A program made the translations under genes and the position numbers. From Scedosporium boydii (Eukaryota > Ascomycota > Sordariomycetes > Microascales > Microascaceae): a DNA stretch of 62,924 bases. Numbering within the stretch: position 1 is the stretch's first letter; every line of letters starts with the position of its first letter. The notes below the pieces were generated by a model, which worked only from the letters and a program-made list of their open reading frames with translations, was not told the DNA's origin and did not search any database. Below, in pieces: positions 10,811-21,849 of this stretch. Where the stretch lies: contig NJFT01000229.1 in assembly GCA_002221725.1 (NCBI GenBank), forward strand, positions 1-62,924. The letters run 5' to 3'.

Positions 10811-11860
10811 CTACACGCCAGCACCAGCACTCTTCAATAACCTCGCCACTCCGTCATGGCCCCTTCTCTCTGCCAAATCCACCGGCCTCAGCCCATTAAG
10901 ATCCCTCGACTCGACCGCAACCTCAGGCCTATCCAGCAACAGCCTAGCCACCTCCTCGTAACCCCCAAGTGCAGCCGCCGCCAGCGCCGTATGGCCGTTG
11001 CCATCCCTTATGTCAGCCTTCACATCTCCTCTCGCAAGTAATCTGCGCACGATTTCCGCATGTCCCTGTCTCGCTGCCAGAAACAATGGCGTCTGACCCA
11101 ACGCATCGACCGAGTTGACGTCGACCCCAGCATTCTCGAGCAGGAGTCCGACGACGGCCGCATGTCCCGCAGAGGCAGCCAGCGCCAGCGGCGTCCTCTT
11201 CCATTCATCCGGCGCATCGGGATCAACGCCCGGCTGAGACAGCAAGGCCCTAACGACGGCTTCGTGGCCACCTTCCGCCGCATGGGCCAGTGTGGCATGT
11301 CTCGCCTGTCCGACCTGCGCCGCCCCGAGAGAGCTGCCCCTCGCTAGCAAGAGAGTGACGATCTTCTCGTGACCGGCACGAGCCGCGCACGCAAGCGGCG
11401 TCTGGCCGAAGCTATCCGCAAGATCCACCTCCACGTCCGCGCGCGCGAGGAGAAGCTTCACGACGCTCTCATTTCCCGCCGAAGCTGCGTACCAAAGCGG
11501 CGTGCAACCATGCTTATCCCTCGTGTTGGGCCGCACATTTGGTTGGTCTAATAAAAGGGCGACGACGGCATCGTGGCCGTTCTGAGCGGCTATGGAGAGA
11601 GGTGTTTGGCCGTAGCGTTCGGCCGAGTCAGCGAGGGTGGATGGTTGGCTGCTTGCTAGGAAGATCGAAACGGTGGAGGCGTGGCCCGCTTCGGCGGCGA
11701 GCCAGAGCGGGGTTTGGTCATCATATTCGGCGTGGGAGGCGAGGGATGGGTTTTCTTGGAGGAGGCGAAGGACGGTGGCGTTGTCGCCTTGTTCGGCGGC
11801 AATGGCGAGGGTAGAGCGGTGCAGAGGGATGCCGAGCGTGGGGGATTCTGGGGGTTCCAT
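10811..11860 (-). CDS. ankyrin-repeat protein (ten repeats)
   Basis: Intronless, 349 aa, built almost wholly of ankyrin repeats, which are protein-binding scaffolds. Ten repeats can be traced by their TPLxxAAxxGHxxVVxLLL cores: HRSTLAIAAEQGD, DQTPLWLAAEAGH, GQTPLSIAAQNGH, GCTPLWYAASAGN, GQTPLACAARAGH, RHATLAHAAEGGH, KRTPLALAASAGH, GQTPLFLAARQGH, GHTALAAAALGGY and a final GLRPVDLAERRGH. No kinase, NACHT, BTB or membrane domain precedes or follows. The repeats are very like the C-terminal sensor repeats of fungal NLR proteins, so a free-standing relative or fragment of such a gene is possible. The start is the first ATG, about ten residues before the first repeat. A TATA-like ATATATA lies about 170 nt upstream (near 12030). 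The partner is unknown. Confidence 0.88.
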   Translation of the reverse strand: MEPPESPTLGIPLHRSTLAIAAEQGDNATVLRLLQENPSLASHAEYDDQTPLWLAAEAGHASTVSIFLASSQPSTLADSAERYGQTPLSIAAQNGHDAVVALLLDQPNVRPNTRDKHGCTPLWYAASAGNESVVKLLLARADVEVDLADSFGQTPLACAARAGHEKIVTLLLARGSSLGAAQVGQARHATLAHAAEGGHEAVVRALLSQPGVDPDAPDEWKRTPLALAASAGHAAVVGLLLENAGVDVNSVDALGQTPLFLAARQGHAEIVRRLLARGDVKADIRDGNGHTALAAAALGGYEEVARLLLDRPEVAVESRDLNGLRPVDLAERRGHDGVARLLKSAGAGV

Positions 11861-13105
11861 CGCGGGGAGGGGGAAGCTAGTTGGCGGGGATGTCGGGAGA
11901 CTCTGGTGGCATATCCAGTAGATTAAGACTAAGAGACGGAAGCTTAATTTAGCGTAGTTATGACATTACACTACAGAATAGTATGAACAGAGCCGGTCAG
12001 GGAAGACTAGGAATCTAGCCGAGAGCATCTATATATACACATCAATCGAAGTGGAACCAGATGCCGTGGGACATCCCTGGAGCTCTTATCCGCCAGGGCC
12101 AGCCACTGCTCTGGAATCCAAGAGGATGAAGGGGGCGAGCTCCATATGTCGAAACACGAAAGCCAGCACGGGGCACAGGGTCCCTAGCCAAGCTCCAGAA
12201 CCAGGCCCCAGTTGCTCCGACGCAGCAGGAATGAGTGGGTGAGTGGGCGCTGTCCTCGAGGGGCTAAGAAAGTGAGAAAGCTCCCTCCCCTTTGACCCAG
12301 TGCCAAGACCGGCGTTCGTTTGGGAGGCTACTCCGTAATGTCTCTAATGCTGCAGCCCTACGAACACAGCCTGGGCCAGACCAGGAGAAGGAGCTTGAAA
12401 GGGGAAACGGCACCCGTCTGAAATTAGCAATGTGGGACTAATGCTACCGAATGCAGGTCAGCCGGATCGTTTCGTTGGGGCTATTTCGCTACGCCAGGCT
12501 GCAGCGACCGGGAGGCCCTGAGCGAACGCCATGCGGGTAATAATAGTACAGGTGCTCGTTGGTGTTCCTGGTGGAAGCGTTCTCGAAGATTTCCATCCTC
12601 GCCGTCGGGTTTCCCTGGTCGGGTCGAGACCGTGCGAATGCTGCGGCTAAGAATGCATCAATTGAGTCTCGAAGTGTTTGTTGGATGGTAGATCAAGCAA
12701 AAGATTGGCATCCTTTGCCGCTGGTGTCAGGGCGTGAGATTGGAACGGAGCCACGGGCTGTCGTCAATCTTCTTTTTTGTGCTGCAAACCCTCCGATTCG
12801 GCCAATTATCTGTCCGTCTCAGGAAGCTCAATCATTTTACTTGTAGGTGTTTACGAGGTACGAAGCAAACGATGGAATGCCACATGCAGGAACGGAGAAA
12901 GAGCAGTGGGAGACCGAGTTGAAGCGCGGACTCGGATTGTGTGATACTGGTGACATTTCCTTTAGGAAGGAACGCCGTCGCCGTTGAGGGACCGGAAGTT
13001 TTGCATCGTCTTTTCGCCGCTGGCCTTGGAGCCACAGAAGGAGGAGCGTCTCCGGAGTTCGTTCGTATCAACGAGAAATCCGCAAGGATAGCGATGTGAT
13101 GGTTT

Positions 13106-13127
13106 CAGCTGTACCTCGGTACAGCTG
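13106..13127. repeat. perfect 22-nt inverted repeat
   Basis: Ten-base arms CAGCTGTACC and GGTACAGCTG separated by two bases. The outer six bases are themselves the palindrome CAGCTG, an E-box-like site. Lies about 490 nt upstream of the FHIP start codon. Confidence 0.75.
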
Positions 13128-13294
13128 TGTGGTCCTTAATTATTCGTGGAGACATTTTAAGATTGATCCATCTCAACTTGGGCTACTTTGCAGAAGAGTT
13201 GAAACACTGTCGCCCTTCTGAAAATGAGCTCTCACATGCGAAGAACGTAGCATTACGAGCTCTTGTGGGAGGGAAGGGAAAGGGACAGACATTG

Positions 13295-13335
13295 TCAAAG
13301 CACTTTGTACCTTCCGAAGGTACGAAGTACTTTGA
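13295..13335. repeat. 41-nt near-perfect hairpin containing the TACGAAGTA nonamer
   Basis: The inner 17 bases (13307-13323) form an odd-centre palindrome, GTACCTTC, C, GAAGGTAC. Pairing extends outward to 13295/13335 with one mismatch (13301/13329) and one G-T pair (13306/13324). In RNA it could extend a few more pairs through G-U wobbles. The right arm contains an exact TACGAAGTA at 13321-13329, and the left arm carries its decayed partner. No target-site duplication is visible. Confidence 0.75.
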
Positions 13336-13347
13336 TGACTGATGGAA

Positions 13348-13414
13348 CAGCTCCAGCCACAGCCAGCATTGTGAGCCGCCACATTGACCATTGGGCAACT
13401 GTGGCTGGCAGCTG
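13348..13414. repeat. inverted repeat, 15/16-nt arms
   Basis: CAGCTCCAGCCACAG at 13348-13362 is the reverse complement of CTGTGGCTGGCAGCTG at 13399-13414, apart from one extra base. The spacer is 36 nt. It directly follows the 41-nt hairpin. Confidence 0.65.
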
Positions 13415-13615
13415 TCGGCAACAACTTGATTGTTGATTGTTCCATTTGTGGTTCAACACGCCTTCCTTGTCCAAGGGTCTCGGAACGTTCCAAATGCGAC
13501 ACTCAAGACGGACAAATTCATGCGGCCAACAATCTCTCCTCACCCGACATCCCACCCCTTATTTACATTCTAGAACCTCCAATTCCGACACCAGAGAGAT
13601 GCATCCCAAGCCATC

Positions 13616-16600
13616 ATGGATTTTGTAAGTAATCGTGGAACAATTCCTACCCTGAAATAGAGCCTCGGTTGCCCGCTGCTGTCGCCGCCGCCGCTGCGGC
13701 TGCTACTTCACCCCCAGTGGAATGCTCGTTTCGGCCCGGACTCCTCGCGTGCGTGCCCTTGAAGATTCCCTGCAAGGCTGACAAGATTGTGGAACCACAG
13801 TGGTCCCGCCTCCTGAGCCATACCTCGCTATCGTCGAGCACCTCGCGAAGGGATGCTGCGCGAGACCCCGCCAAACGTCTTCATAGATTCGAAAGAGAAT
13901 ATGGCCAACTTCTGGTATGCTTCAGTCCCTCCGACCCACGAACCCCCTACCACCCCCTTCTTTCCGGTTCTTTCGGATTGCTAACACTCTTTGTTCCCCC
14001 GTTTACTAGCAAATATGGCGCAACTCCTCCAACTTATCTCGAGACTACGAAGCCGCCGAGAAGCTCGAGATCCGCCTCCACGAACTCACCACCATCCTCA
14101 GCGACGAGAGCAGGCGCCCCCTGCCCCACCCCTGCATCCAGTTCGCCTCGATCAAGCAGATCTACGTACCCATCGCCAAAGTAGCCACGACGTCGTACAA
14201 CGAATGGATCATCAAAGAAGCCGTCAACTTCTTCGCTACCCTCATCGAGAGCGAAGAAGAGGCATTTGTCGAAAATGCCAACTTCTCCTCGAGCCTGACG
14301 AACCTCCTCGTGCGTATCACGGGCCAGAATAGCGTTCGGCTCGGCCACGACACCGAGGCCAAGGTCGTCGAGCTCGCCTTCAACATCACGACCAAGATTC
14401 GACTCCAGCCGCGCATCCTCGACGTCTGGTTCAAGACGCAGCAGCTCTCTCAACATGACAACAGACGCCTTGATGACCGTGAGCGGTTCGCCGGCAGGAC
14501 CCAGAAGCAGGACTTCCCGCTGTTCTACATATTGATGGACTACATTCAACACGAGGGCAGGGTTGGCGACTTTGCGAGGACGGGACTGCTCTACATTATT
14601 GAGTCGGCGTCCAACTCGGTAGCTCTCGAGCAGTGGATCGTGGAAAGTGACCTGTCCACGCTGATGGCTACTGGCCTGGGTGCTCTGTATAGCCAGCTTA
14701 GCAGGAAGCTCGTCATTGATCACCTCCCTCACGAATTGCCCCCCGTTCTCGCCCTGTCAGATTATCAGCATCCGACGTCGAACTACGAAATTGTAGCATC
14801 CTGCTCCCCGGATTTCCAGGCCCATCTCGAGACTTTCCTCTCCCATTTGCTCTTTTGGCAAGATGTGTTGAACCACTGCAAGTCAATCGAGGTCAAATCG
14901 ACATTGTTGGAACATTTCCAAGTAATCTTCCTTCAGCAACTTTTGTAAGTCCTGTGTTCGTCGTCCTTTGGATCTTCCCCGGGCTGACTTTTCTTGTCTC
15001 TCTCTCTCTCTCTCTCCCCCACTCAATAGATACCCCTCGCTTCTCGAGTCATCCGATATCGACGGCGGTTCTTCCGTTGCGGTCATCACCTATCTTCGCC
15101 GAATTCTCGAGTCCCTCGACCATCCCGACATGATCAATCTCATCCTCCACTACCTCCTCGCTCTTCCCGACCCTGGTTCGGGATCGGCGTCATCACGAGT
15201 GCAGCCCACCAACAACACCACCGTCAGCGACGCCCGAAAGCGCAAGTCTATGGACCTTGCGACGATGATGGCCGAAAAATCCGACCTATCTTCCGTCACG
15301 CCCCTCCTCTTCAACCTCGTCGACCTCACACTCGCCTGCCTCCGGTCGCACAGCCAACAGACCATACACGTCACCCTCCAGCTAGTCTCCGCCATCCTCA
15401 AGCGTCACCACCGCTACGCCGTCCTCACCCTTCTCCGAACAGAGAGCGTTCACGACGAGTCGAGCCACAGGACCACCGGCGCCCACGATCAAGAAGTTGA
15501 GTACTTCATGACCCTTGCCGGGTCCATCGGCGGCCAGGATAACTTTGACGAGGTGTACGATAACGTTCTCAAGGATGCCATGACTCGGTTAGAGAGCCAC
15601 CCTTGCTCGCTCAAACTGGTGGCGCCCAAGGTGTCGACGAATAATCATGAGCTGCCCGCGATTCCAGATAGCCTACCAGGGGCACCGCCGGATGTGAAGG
15701 CGCATACGCTGCAACCAGATGATCCATTGCTCACGACGCTGCTGGACATACTCGAGAAGTTCTTTATTAACCCTGTCGACACGAACCTGTCGGTCACGGA
15801 AACCTTGACCGATTTGGCTATTTGCGGATATATGGGGATAGAAGGATGGATGCTTCGGCACCCCAAGTATTATAGCTATGATGAGGGTGAAGAAACCGAG
15901 GAAGATTCCGGTTTCGTAGCCGGGAGCTCATTAGACACAGACTCTCCGGAATACGAGGCCGCACAGCGAGCCGCATCTCGGCGCCTCTGTCGAAAACGAC
16001 CGAGGTGGGAATCAACGGGACTCCCTCGCCTCCTCGTCATCCTGAAGCGTCTCTGCGACCAGGTAGCGGGATACCGCGAGTCAGTCCCCCGCTTCGATGA
16101 TTTACTCCAGCAACGTCGTGAAGCTTTCCAAACGGCGGACTCGGCGCCCGTGCTCCCTACCCCGCAACCCAGGAGGGGCGGCAGCCAGGCTCCGGCATCG
16201 CATCCCACGCCCGACCGAGCGAGCATGGATGACCCTCGCAGCGACTCCCCCGCTCGGCCATCCGCGCTGGAAGGCTTCGCTCAGAGACTCCTGTCCGAGC
16301 TTGGCACACCCTCGAGGTCGGGAAGTCCCCGCGGCCGGAAAGAGCCTAGCAAGACGACACCTTCACAAGGTCCGTCAGGCCTATCTGGCGGATACGGGAT
16401 CGGAACGCCGACGATGACGCCGTCCAAGGGGGCACCCGTGCCGCCGAAGGAGTTTCCGTTGAATTACGATACTCCATCGCGTAGCGGGGGTGTTGGGAGA
16501 AGCTATTCTCCGGGAAGCACCACCAGCGGAAGAGATGATTTTGCGGGCAAGGATCCTACGGTGGCTAGTCAGATGGCTGCTTTTGCGGCAATTGATCAGA

Positions 16601-16920
16601 GCATACTCGCGAGGCGGGTGGGTATCCCAGGGAGGACGCCGGCGGTGCCTCTCGACCTTGGCAAATCCTTGGACTCTGAAACCTCGGCCCCGGCTGAGGC
16701 ACAGGCTCAGGCTCCGGAAGGGGATGCTGTTGCCATTAGTGAGGGTAGTAGCGGCGGTGACGAAGCGACCGCGGAAACACCCGAGCCGGTGGGGGAGGAG
16801 ATTACGGTTTCGGTGTCGCATGTTCTTACCAATGCGTTGATATTACAGTCGTTCCTGATGGAACTTGCAGGGCTTGTGCAGGTGCGGGCAGGGTTGTTTA
16901 ACGAAGTTCGATTCGTGTAG
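13616..16920 (+). CDS. FHIP/RAI16-family protein (FTS-Hook-FHIP complex)
   Basis: Four exons: 13616-13624, 13801-13914, 14010-14944, 15030-16920; 982 aa. In Aspergillus and animals, FHIP joins FTS and Hook to link early endosomes to dynein. The family start MDFWSRL is made by splicing a nine-nucleotide first exon (MDF) to WSRLL. The exon 2/3 junction gives RFEREYGQLL-QIWRNSSNL. The conserved core follows (HPCIQFASIKQIY, FFATLIESEEEAFVEN). The exon 3/4 junction restores FLQQLLYPSLLESSDIDGG, a family signature. Introns are 176, 95 and 85 nt, with good GT and AG sites and a (CT)n tract in the third. Residues of roughly 680-860 are Ser/Pro/Gly-rich and probably disordered. The C-terminal block LQSFLMELAGLVQVRAGLFNEVRFV is again typical. 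Confident in family; the role is inferred from homologues. Confidence 0.93.
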
Positions 16921-18556
16921 GGGGTGTCTAGTAGGTTTACAGGCACGCTTTTTGGGGCCTTTGCTTATAGACGGGGACGCTACGCCTAGGTCATGCAAGT
17001 TGGAGGAAGATGGGAGCTGAAGCTTACTCTGTAAGGGGAGGAGGATGGAGAGCACGTGGGGAGGCGGGAAGGGAAACACTTAGAGCATTGTTTGGCGTTG
17101 GGACATCATTGATGAATGGTCTTTTCTTATTTTTTTTGGTTCTCGTGTCTGTTGAGCGAGGCACGAGTATGCATATCCTTTTAATCATTGTTGCGGTAGT
17201 GATCTTTATTCTTCGCTGTACATCCTCTCTTCTCTGTTACTTATTCTTTCCACGATTTTGCGCCTTTGATTGTTGTGTACCAACTCCTCTTCGTGTCTTG
17301 TCTTCATGTCATCTCTTCGCAGTGGGTGGCAAGGTAATGTTGGCGATGAAGAGTCTCGGGTCATCCTAAGCTTAATAGCTCCGACTTTTCTTTGTTGCAC
17401 TGCAACGCTGCTGCATGTTTTCCACCTGATCTCCTGGGGGATGGGCGAGTGAAGAGTCGAATCGGGGCCATCGAGTGCCGGTTTTCCGCAATCCGATGGA
17501 ACCCACGGTTTCTGAATACGAACGAGAGCTCCCGGCGCATGCAGGGTGCGTCATTTTAAGCTCTGCCCATTTTACATTGAGGTTGGGGAGGGAAGGGATG
17601 CATGATGATGCGTACACTTGTCTAGGACCAGAGCTCGCAGCTTTCTCATGCCGTCACTTCATCTTTCCCGGGTTAAGGTCTGTGGTTCTGGATTAGATCT
17701 ATCTTGATGTCTCGGGACCCGGGTTGTTCCTAATCTCGGGTCTTTCCATTCTTCAATAAGTTGGGAGTTGGGGGAACGAAATGTGTGGCTCATAGACTGC
17801 TGCGTACTCCGTAGGTCAGGCAGCGGAGACCTGGTCTAGTTTAGTAAACTATCTTACTCTGCTCTTCTCCGTAGATCCCATAAAGGGCCGGCCGGGGAAA
17901 TCATGCATTAGCCCCCAAATTCCAGCCAAGTGCCGATCTCTAGCCCATTCGGCATGACCCGTCGCTTCTCTTTCCCATTCGCTCATAGTTTAGTTGAATA
18001 CGAGTCTCCCCAAATCAACCAAGGAAGATTGGAGATCCTCATTCGATGACATGAGAGAGGGTGTTAGTCTTCGTTTAGTGCAACCCTTTCTTCATTCAAA
18101 GATGGACAGACCCAGCACGAGATTTATCATGATCCATTGGGCCAGCGTTCCATTGGCGAACCGAGGCGCAGACGCCGGAGGGGGAAAAAAGGTCCCGTGG
18201 CTGCAGGATGCGTGCATATTCAAGCATATTCAGAGGAATGTTTAATAAACCAGTGACGTCGATGCCTCACCTGTTTAGCCACCGAGACGGCATCAATACG
18301 AGCCCCCGCGAAGGGAGTCGGTCGATCCCGATCTAGACTCGCATATGAGATGGACAACTGATTTCTAGGAGATGGAGCTTTGCTTGATTTGGGACGGGAA
18401 AGCATTCGAGAAATATATAAGTCACCACCCATTTCTTCTGATCTTCTTCTGTCTCATCGTTATGTTTGCTTGTTAAGCATCGTGAGAGTCTTCTCTATAC
18501 TATTCGAGGAAACCCATATCTATCAATTCCTAATCACTATTACGCATACGCGTACG
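16921..18556. other. intergenic region between FHIP and the CBM52-type gene
   Basis: Both neighbours are on the plus strand. The first part is presumably the FHIP 3' untranslated region. No gene is recognised. One exact TACTCCGTA nonamer lies at 17805, flanked by a GCTGC/GCAGC inverted pair. Confidence 0.6.
18414..18420 (+). promoter_or_regulatory. TATA-like box upstream of the CBM52-type gene
   Basis: TATATAA, 137 nt before the start codon at 18557 and followed by pyrimidine-rich sequence suited to transcription starts. A five-codon upstream reading frame (ATG near 18461) would lie in the leader. This is inferred from motif and position only. Confidence 0.4.
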
Positions 18557-19342
18557 ATGCGCACCTCGGTCTTTGCTAGTCTAGTGGCCTTCGTCGGCCT
18601 CACCGCGGCCGAGGACATCCTCAACTGCGGCGGTGCTCCCTACTACCCTTCCCAAGTAAGTCCTTCTCCAACCTCATGCAATATCCAGCGATATTAATGC
18701 CTCCCGCAGTACGTCTGCCACAACGGCAACTTCCTCTGCCCCATCATCGCCGGCGAACCCCTCAGCTACTGCAACGGCGCCTGCTACAGCACATTCATGT
18801 ACACCTGCAACAACGGCGCCCTCAACCAACTACCCCGCCACGAAGGCGCCTTCACCCTAACGGTGTCCAACCCGAAGATCGCAGCCCACGGCTGGCCCGT
18901 CACGGCATGCCAGCAGCACCTCTGGGTCGGCGGGCAGACCTGCTCTTACTGCCCCGCCGACACGATTGGCCAGGAGAACTGTCCTCCGGGAGACAAGACG
19001 GCGCTCTTCGCGCCCAACGGTCTGGCTGTCTCGGTGCCTGGCGGTCAGCTGTATTATCTCGATCCGTCCTGGTATGTGGGGTACACTCAGGCCCACTCGG
19101 CACTTATACCCGGAGGTAGCGTCGTGGGCGGGTTTGCCGCGTTTGAGGGTGGAGGCTTCGTGAATATCAATGAGGGCGCTTTGGGGTGGGTTGCGTGCTA
19201 TCCTACGGCTTCGGGTGGCGGTGGCGGGAAGTGGACGCTTTATTCGAGGAACACGACGAATCCGGATATTAGAGAGGGATGCTTTGCTGTCAACTTGGCG
19301 ATCGCTGCTGCGGATTCTCCGGCTGCGTGGCAGTATACTTGA
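18557..19342 (+). CDS. secreted protein with a CBM52-like wall-binding domain
   Basis: Two exons, 18557-18655 and 18710-19342 (54-nt intron, phase 0); 243 aa. An N-terminal signal peptide (MRTSVFASLVAFVGLTAAE) targets it for secretion. The mature start, CGGAPYYPSQ-YVCHNGNFLCPI followed by CNGACYSTFMYTC, matches the cysteine pattern of carbohydrate-binding family 52. That module occurs on beta-1,3-glucan-binding fungal wall proteins and endoglucanases. Splicing joins the module exactly at PSQ-YVC. The remaining ~170 residues contain further Cys (TCSYCP) and Gly-rich stretches but no glycosidase motif I recognise, and no GPI-type C-terminus. It is probably a wall or matrix protein. The CBM52 assignment rests on recalled family pattern, not a search. 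Confidence 0.75.
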
Positions 19343-21300
19343 GGGGTGATGATGGGGAGGGTGGTGAGTGAAGGCAAGAGGCAGGAGAGCGGAGGAAGAA
19401 GAGGCCATTAGTCTGACATATTAAAGCTGACTGTTTCTTCCTTTCTTTTTCTAATATCTTATGCGTACCGTTTAGTTGAGCGAAAGAATAATGTTAAATT
19501 TAGACCACAGGGAATGTCTAGAGTAGCCAAGTCTTTAACGAAGCAGATGAATGACTCCAGCTACGACGGCCACATCCCGTTACCGTGTCTCGCCTCAGAG
19601 ATCTGAGAGAGGGTACAGGTACAGCAACAAAAGACAGGTTCTCAGGGACAGAAAGGAATCGTCAGACGAGTCTCCTAGCTAGCCTTAGCCGAAGGAGAAA
19701 CTCCACCTACTCCGGTTCCTGTCTGAGACCTGCTTCTCAGCCCTGGCATTGAACGGGCCTCCACGAATAAATGCGAGGGCATGTCCTCAGTCGCAAAGCG
19801 TCGTGGAGAAAGAAGAGGCATAGAAAACGACTTATGGGCATCACGTATCATAGGAAGCAAAAACGCCTAGATAAACAGTACGGCGGTGTCTCGTCGGCTA
19901 TGGGCCGGCCAAGGGGATGTCGACGCCCGCTGCTAGAGACATGACCATGCAGCAGGTAAGGGCGATGAGCATGTCTTCTATTCCCCTGCATACGATTCAC
20001 CCCCATCCTCTCGGCCAGGCATCAAGAATACTAATCTCCTTGGGCGGAATCAGAATTCAAGGCACAGGAAAGAAACATAACTAACCCGTGCCAGGCAGTC
20101 TAGAAATAAGCAGGATAATGCTCCGCGAGAGTTGAAGCACGCCCAGTCTACGGCCCAAGTAACTACGATATGTCAGAAACAGGGTGTAGGGTGAAGAACG
20201 AGAACTAGAAACCTGGAAGAGTATTCCTCTTTGCTCTGCTCGACGCTTATTTGAGACAGGCTCTTCACTTGTATTGTCCGCGGGCGTTAGCAGCCTCCTC
20301 CAGATGATGTTCGGGATCCAGGCTGCTCAGGTCGTTGCGCCGCCAGTGATCGATACGCGCCGACTCTCGCAGGTAAACGACTAGTCTTTCGACCTACTCG
20401 GGGTCGAGTCCGACACTTACCGTCGAAACTAGCTCATCCATGCTGGCGGTTTCGGCCGTAAAACAATGGGAAATACTCAACGAGCTTGGGCTATCAAGCG
20501 GGAAGATGAATCCTTCTATCCAGCTGATTCTTCCTCCGCAGGCTGCTAAAAATAGCCCAGGCCAAAAAGCAAATCACTTTCCGGGGATCAATATGCATGT
20601 CCCAACTGAGTCAGTCCATCTCCCCGCCGCTTGAAAGAAGCTTTTTTCTCCCCGGCCGTGATTAATATTCGGTGACCAACCGCTTGAATTGTCTCCGAGA
20701 TGAAAGCTGGCTTCGCCCCGTCAGCGCATAATGCCCACAGTCACCGATTGGTGGCATTAGCTTTTGTTCCTGCCCCTGCCTTCTGCCCTGCGCCCCCGAG
20801 AGAGCAGGAGTGTCACCGGACCTGGAGTCCTACTGGCGGGGAATCCGAACCATAAGCTGATGCGAGTTCATTTCCCAGGCCGAATAAGAGTTCTAGAGAT
20901 TGATAGGAGTTTCTTCAGTGGGACGGGATCGTGATTCGTGACATGCCGCGCGGGCTTGTACGGGCGCTCTTGGCACTGACTTAGACCTGAGAGTCGATCA
21001 CTTGTCTATGAGGCGAGCTGGCCTCGAAGGATTCCGAGGACCTCGACTAATCCTCCAGATGTGCTTTTTTTTTTTCCTTTTTTTTCCTTTCTCTAGTTCG
21101 AATAGGTGAGGGGGGCGTCGTAGGGAGGGAACAGATAGATTGAGGTTCCCTGGGAAGCGAAAAGGATAAATTCAAGCGACATCCCGTCTCCAGGATCCTC
21201 GAGAAATCCTTCATTGATCACTTCCAAGATCAGTCCCAGACCCATTCTAAATCCTACTTTTCTCTTCTCTCGATATACACCCAAGACGCTCAGGTTGACG
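19343..21300. other. intergenic region
   Basis: Between two plus-strand genes for secreted proteins. No gene is recognised. Contains a T-rich tract at 21067-21092 close to the leader of the next gene. Confidence 0.6.
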
Positions 21301-21849
21301 ATGGTTTCCACAAAGCTCCTCTACCTCCTCCCCTGCTCCGCCCTCGCCCTCGCATCCGCCATCGCCACCAGCTGCGATCCCACGATCCCTAGCGTTTGCC
21401 CCATTGGCTTCATGTGCGAGGTCATAGACTGTGATACCTCCAGCCCAACCCCCTCGTGCACCGGCCGCTGCGTCTTCGCGAGGGGCATCACTATTCCTGT
21501 TCCCGAGCCGGATCCCTTGCCTCCCGTTAAACCTACTCTCACCGTCGACACCTTGTCCGCATGCACCAAAGTGCCCGAGGATCCCGCGCCGAGTATCGAG
21601 TATCCGCCATGCGGTGGCTTTAGGATTAAGCGCATAGAATGTGAGGATCCCGACGCCATCTGTATTTCTGACCCGAGGACCGGGAGTTGTGGAATGGCCT
21701 GCGATGAGCTTGGTATCTGTGTCGTTCCCATCTTTTGCGGTGGCATTGCTGCGTTTGAGTGTCCCAAGGGAATGACGTGTTACGATGATCCTCAGGACGA
21801 GTGCGATCCGCAGAAGGGCGGTGCAGACTGCGGTGGTATCTGTGTTTGA
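21301..21849 (+). CDS. small secreted cysteine-rich protein
   Basis: Single exon, 182 aa from the ATG at 21301, chosen because it starts a clean signal peptide (MVSTKLLYLLPCSALALASA). The upstream in-frame sequence to 21214 is basic and unlike a leader. The mature part has 19 cysteines. It reads as three related modules of the form C-P-x-G-x-x-C ... C-x-G-x-C. The first is CPIGFMC...SCTGRC, the second is diverged (CGGFRIKRIEC...SCGMAC), and the last is CPKGMTC...GGADCGGICV. The last module resembles a motif common in secreted proteins of plant- and insect-associated fungi. A Pro-rich linker (VPEPDPLPPVKP) separates modules one and two. No enzyme motif is visible. It could be an effector-like or surface protein; function unknown. 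Confidence 0.77.
   Translation: MVSTKLLYLLPCSALALASAIATSCDPTIPSVCPIGFMCEVIDCDTSSPTPSCTGRCVFARGITIPVPEPDPLPPVKPTLTVDTLSACTKVPEDPAPSIEYPPCGGFRIKRIECEDPDAICISDPRTGSCGMACDELGICVVPIFCGGIAAFECPKGMTCYDDPQDECDPQKGGADCGGICV

Larger units (their letters stand above)
11861..13615. other. divergent intergenic region between the ankyrin gene and FHIP
   Basis: Carries the promoters of two genes transcribed away from each other. No protein gene is recognised. It contains two exact copies of the nonamer family (12329 and 13321) and three inverted repeats clustered within 310 bp at 13106-13414, listed separately. Confidence 0.65.

Noticed and set aside
13669..13800. Ala-rich N-terminal extension of FHIP read in frame before WSRLL
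   Set aside because: It lacks an ATG and is intron sequence. The CAG acceptor at 13800 joins WSRLL directly to MDF, matching the family start.
14949..15029. Separate start for the second half of FHIP within the (CT)n tract
   Set aside because: Sequence before 15030 is an intron. Splicing from 14944 restores LLYPSLLESSDIDGG, so this is one gene.
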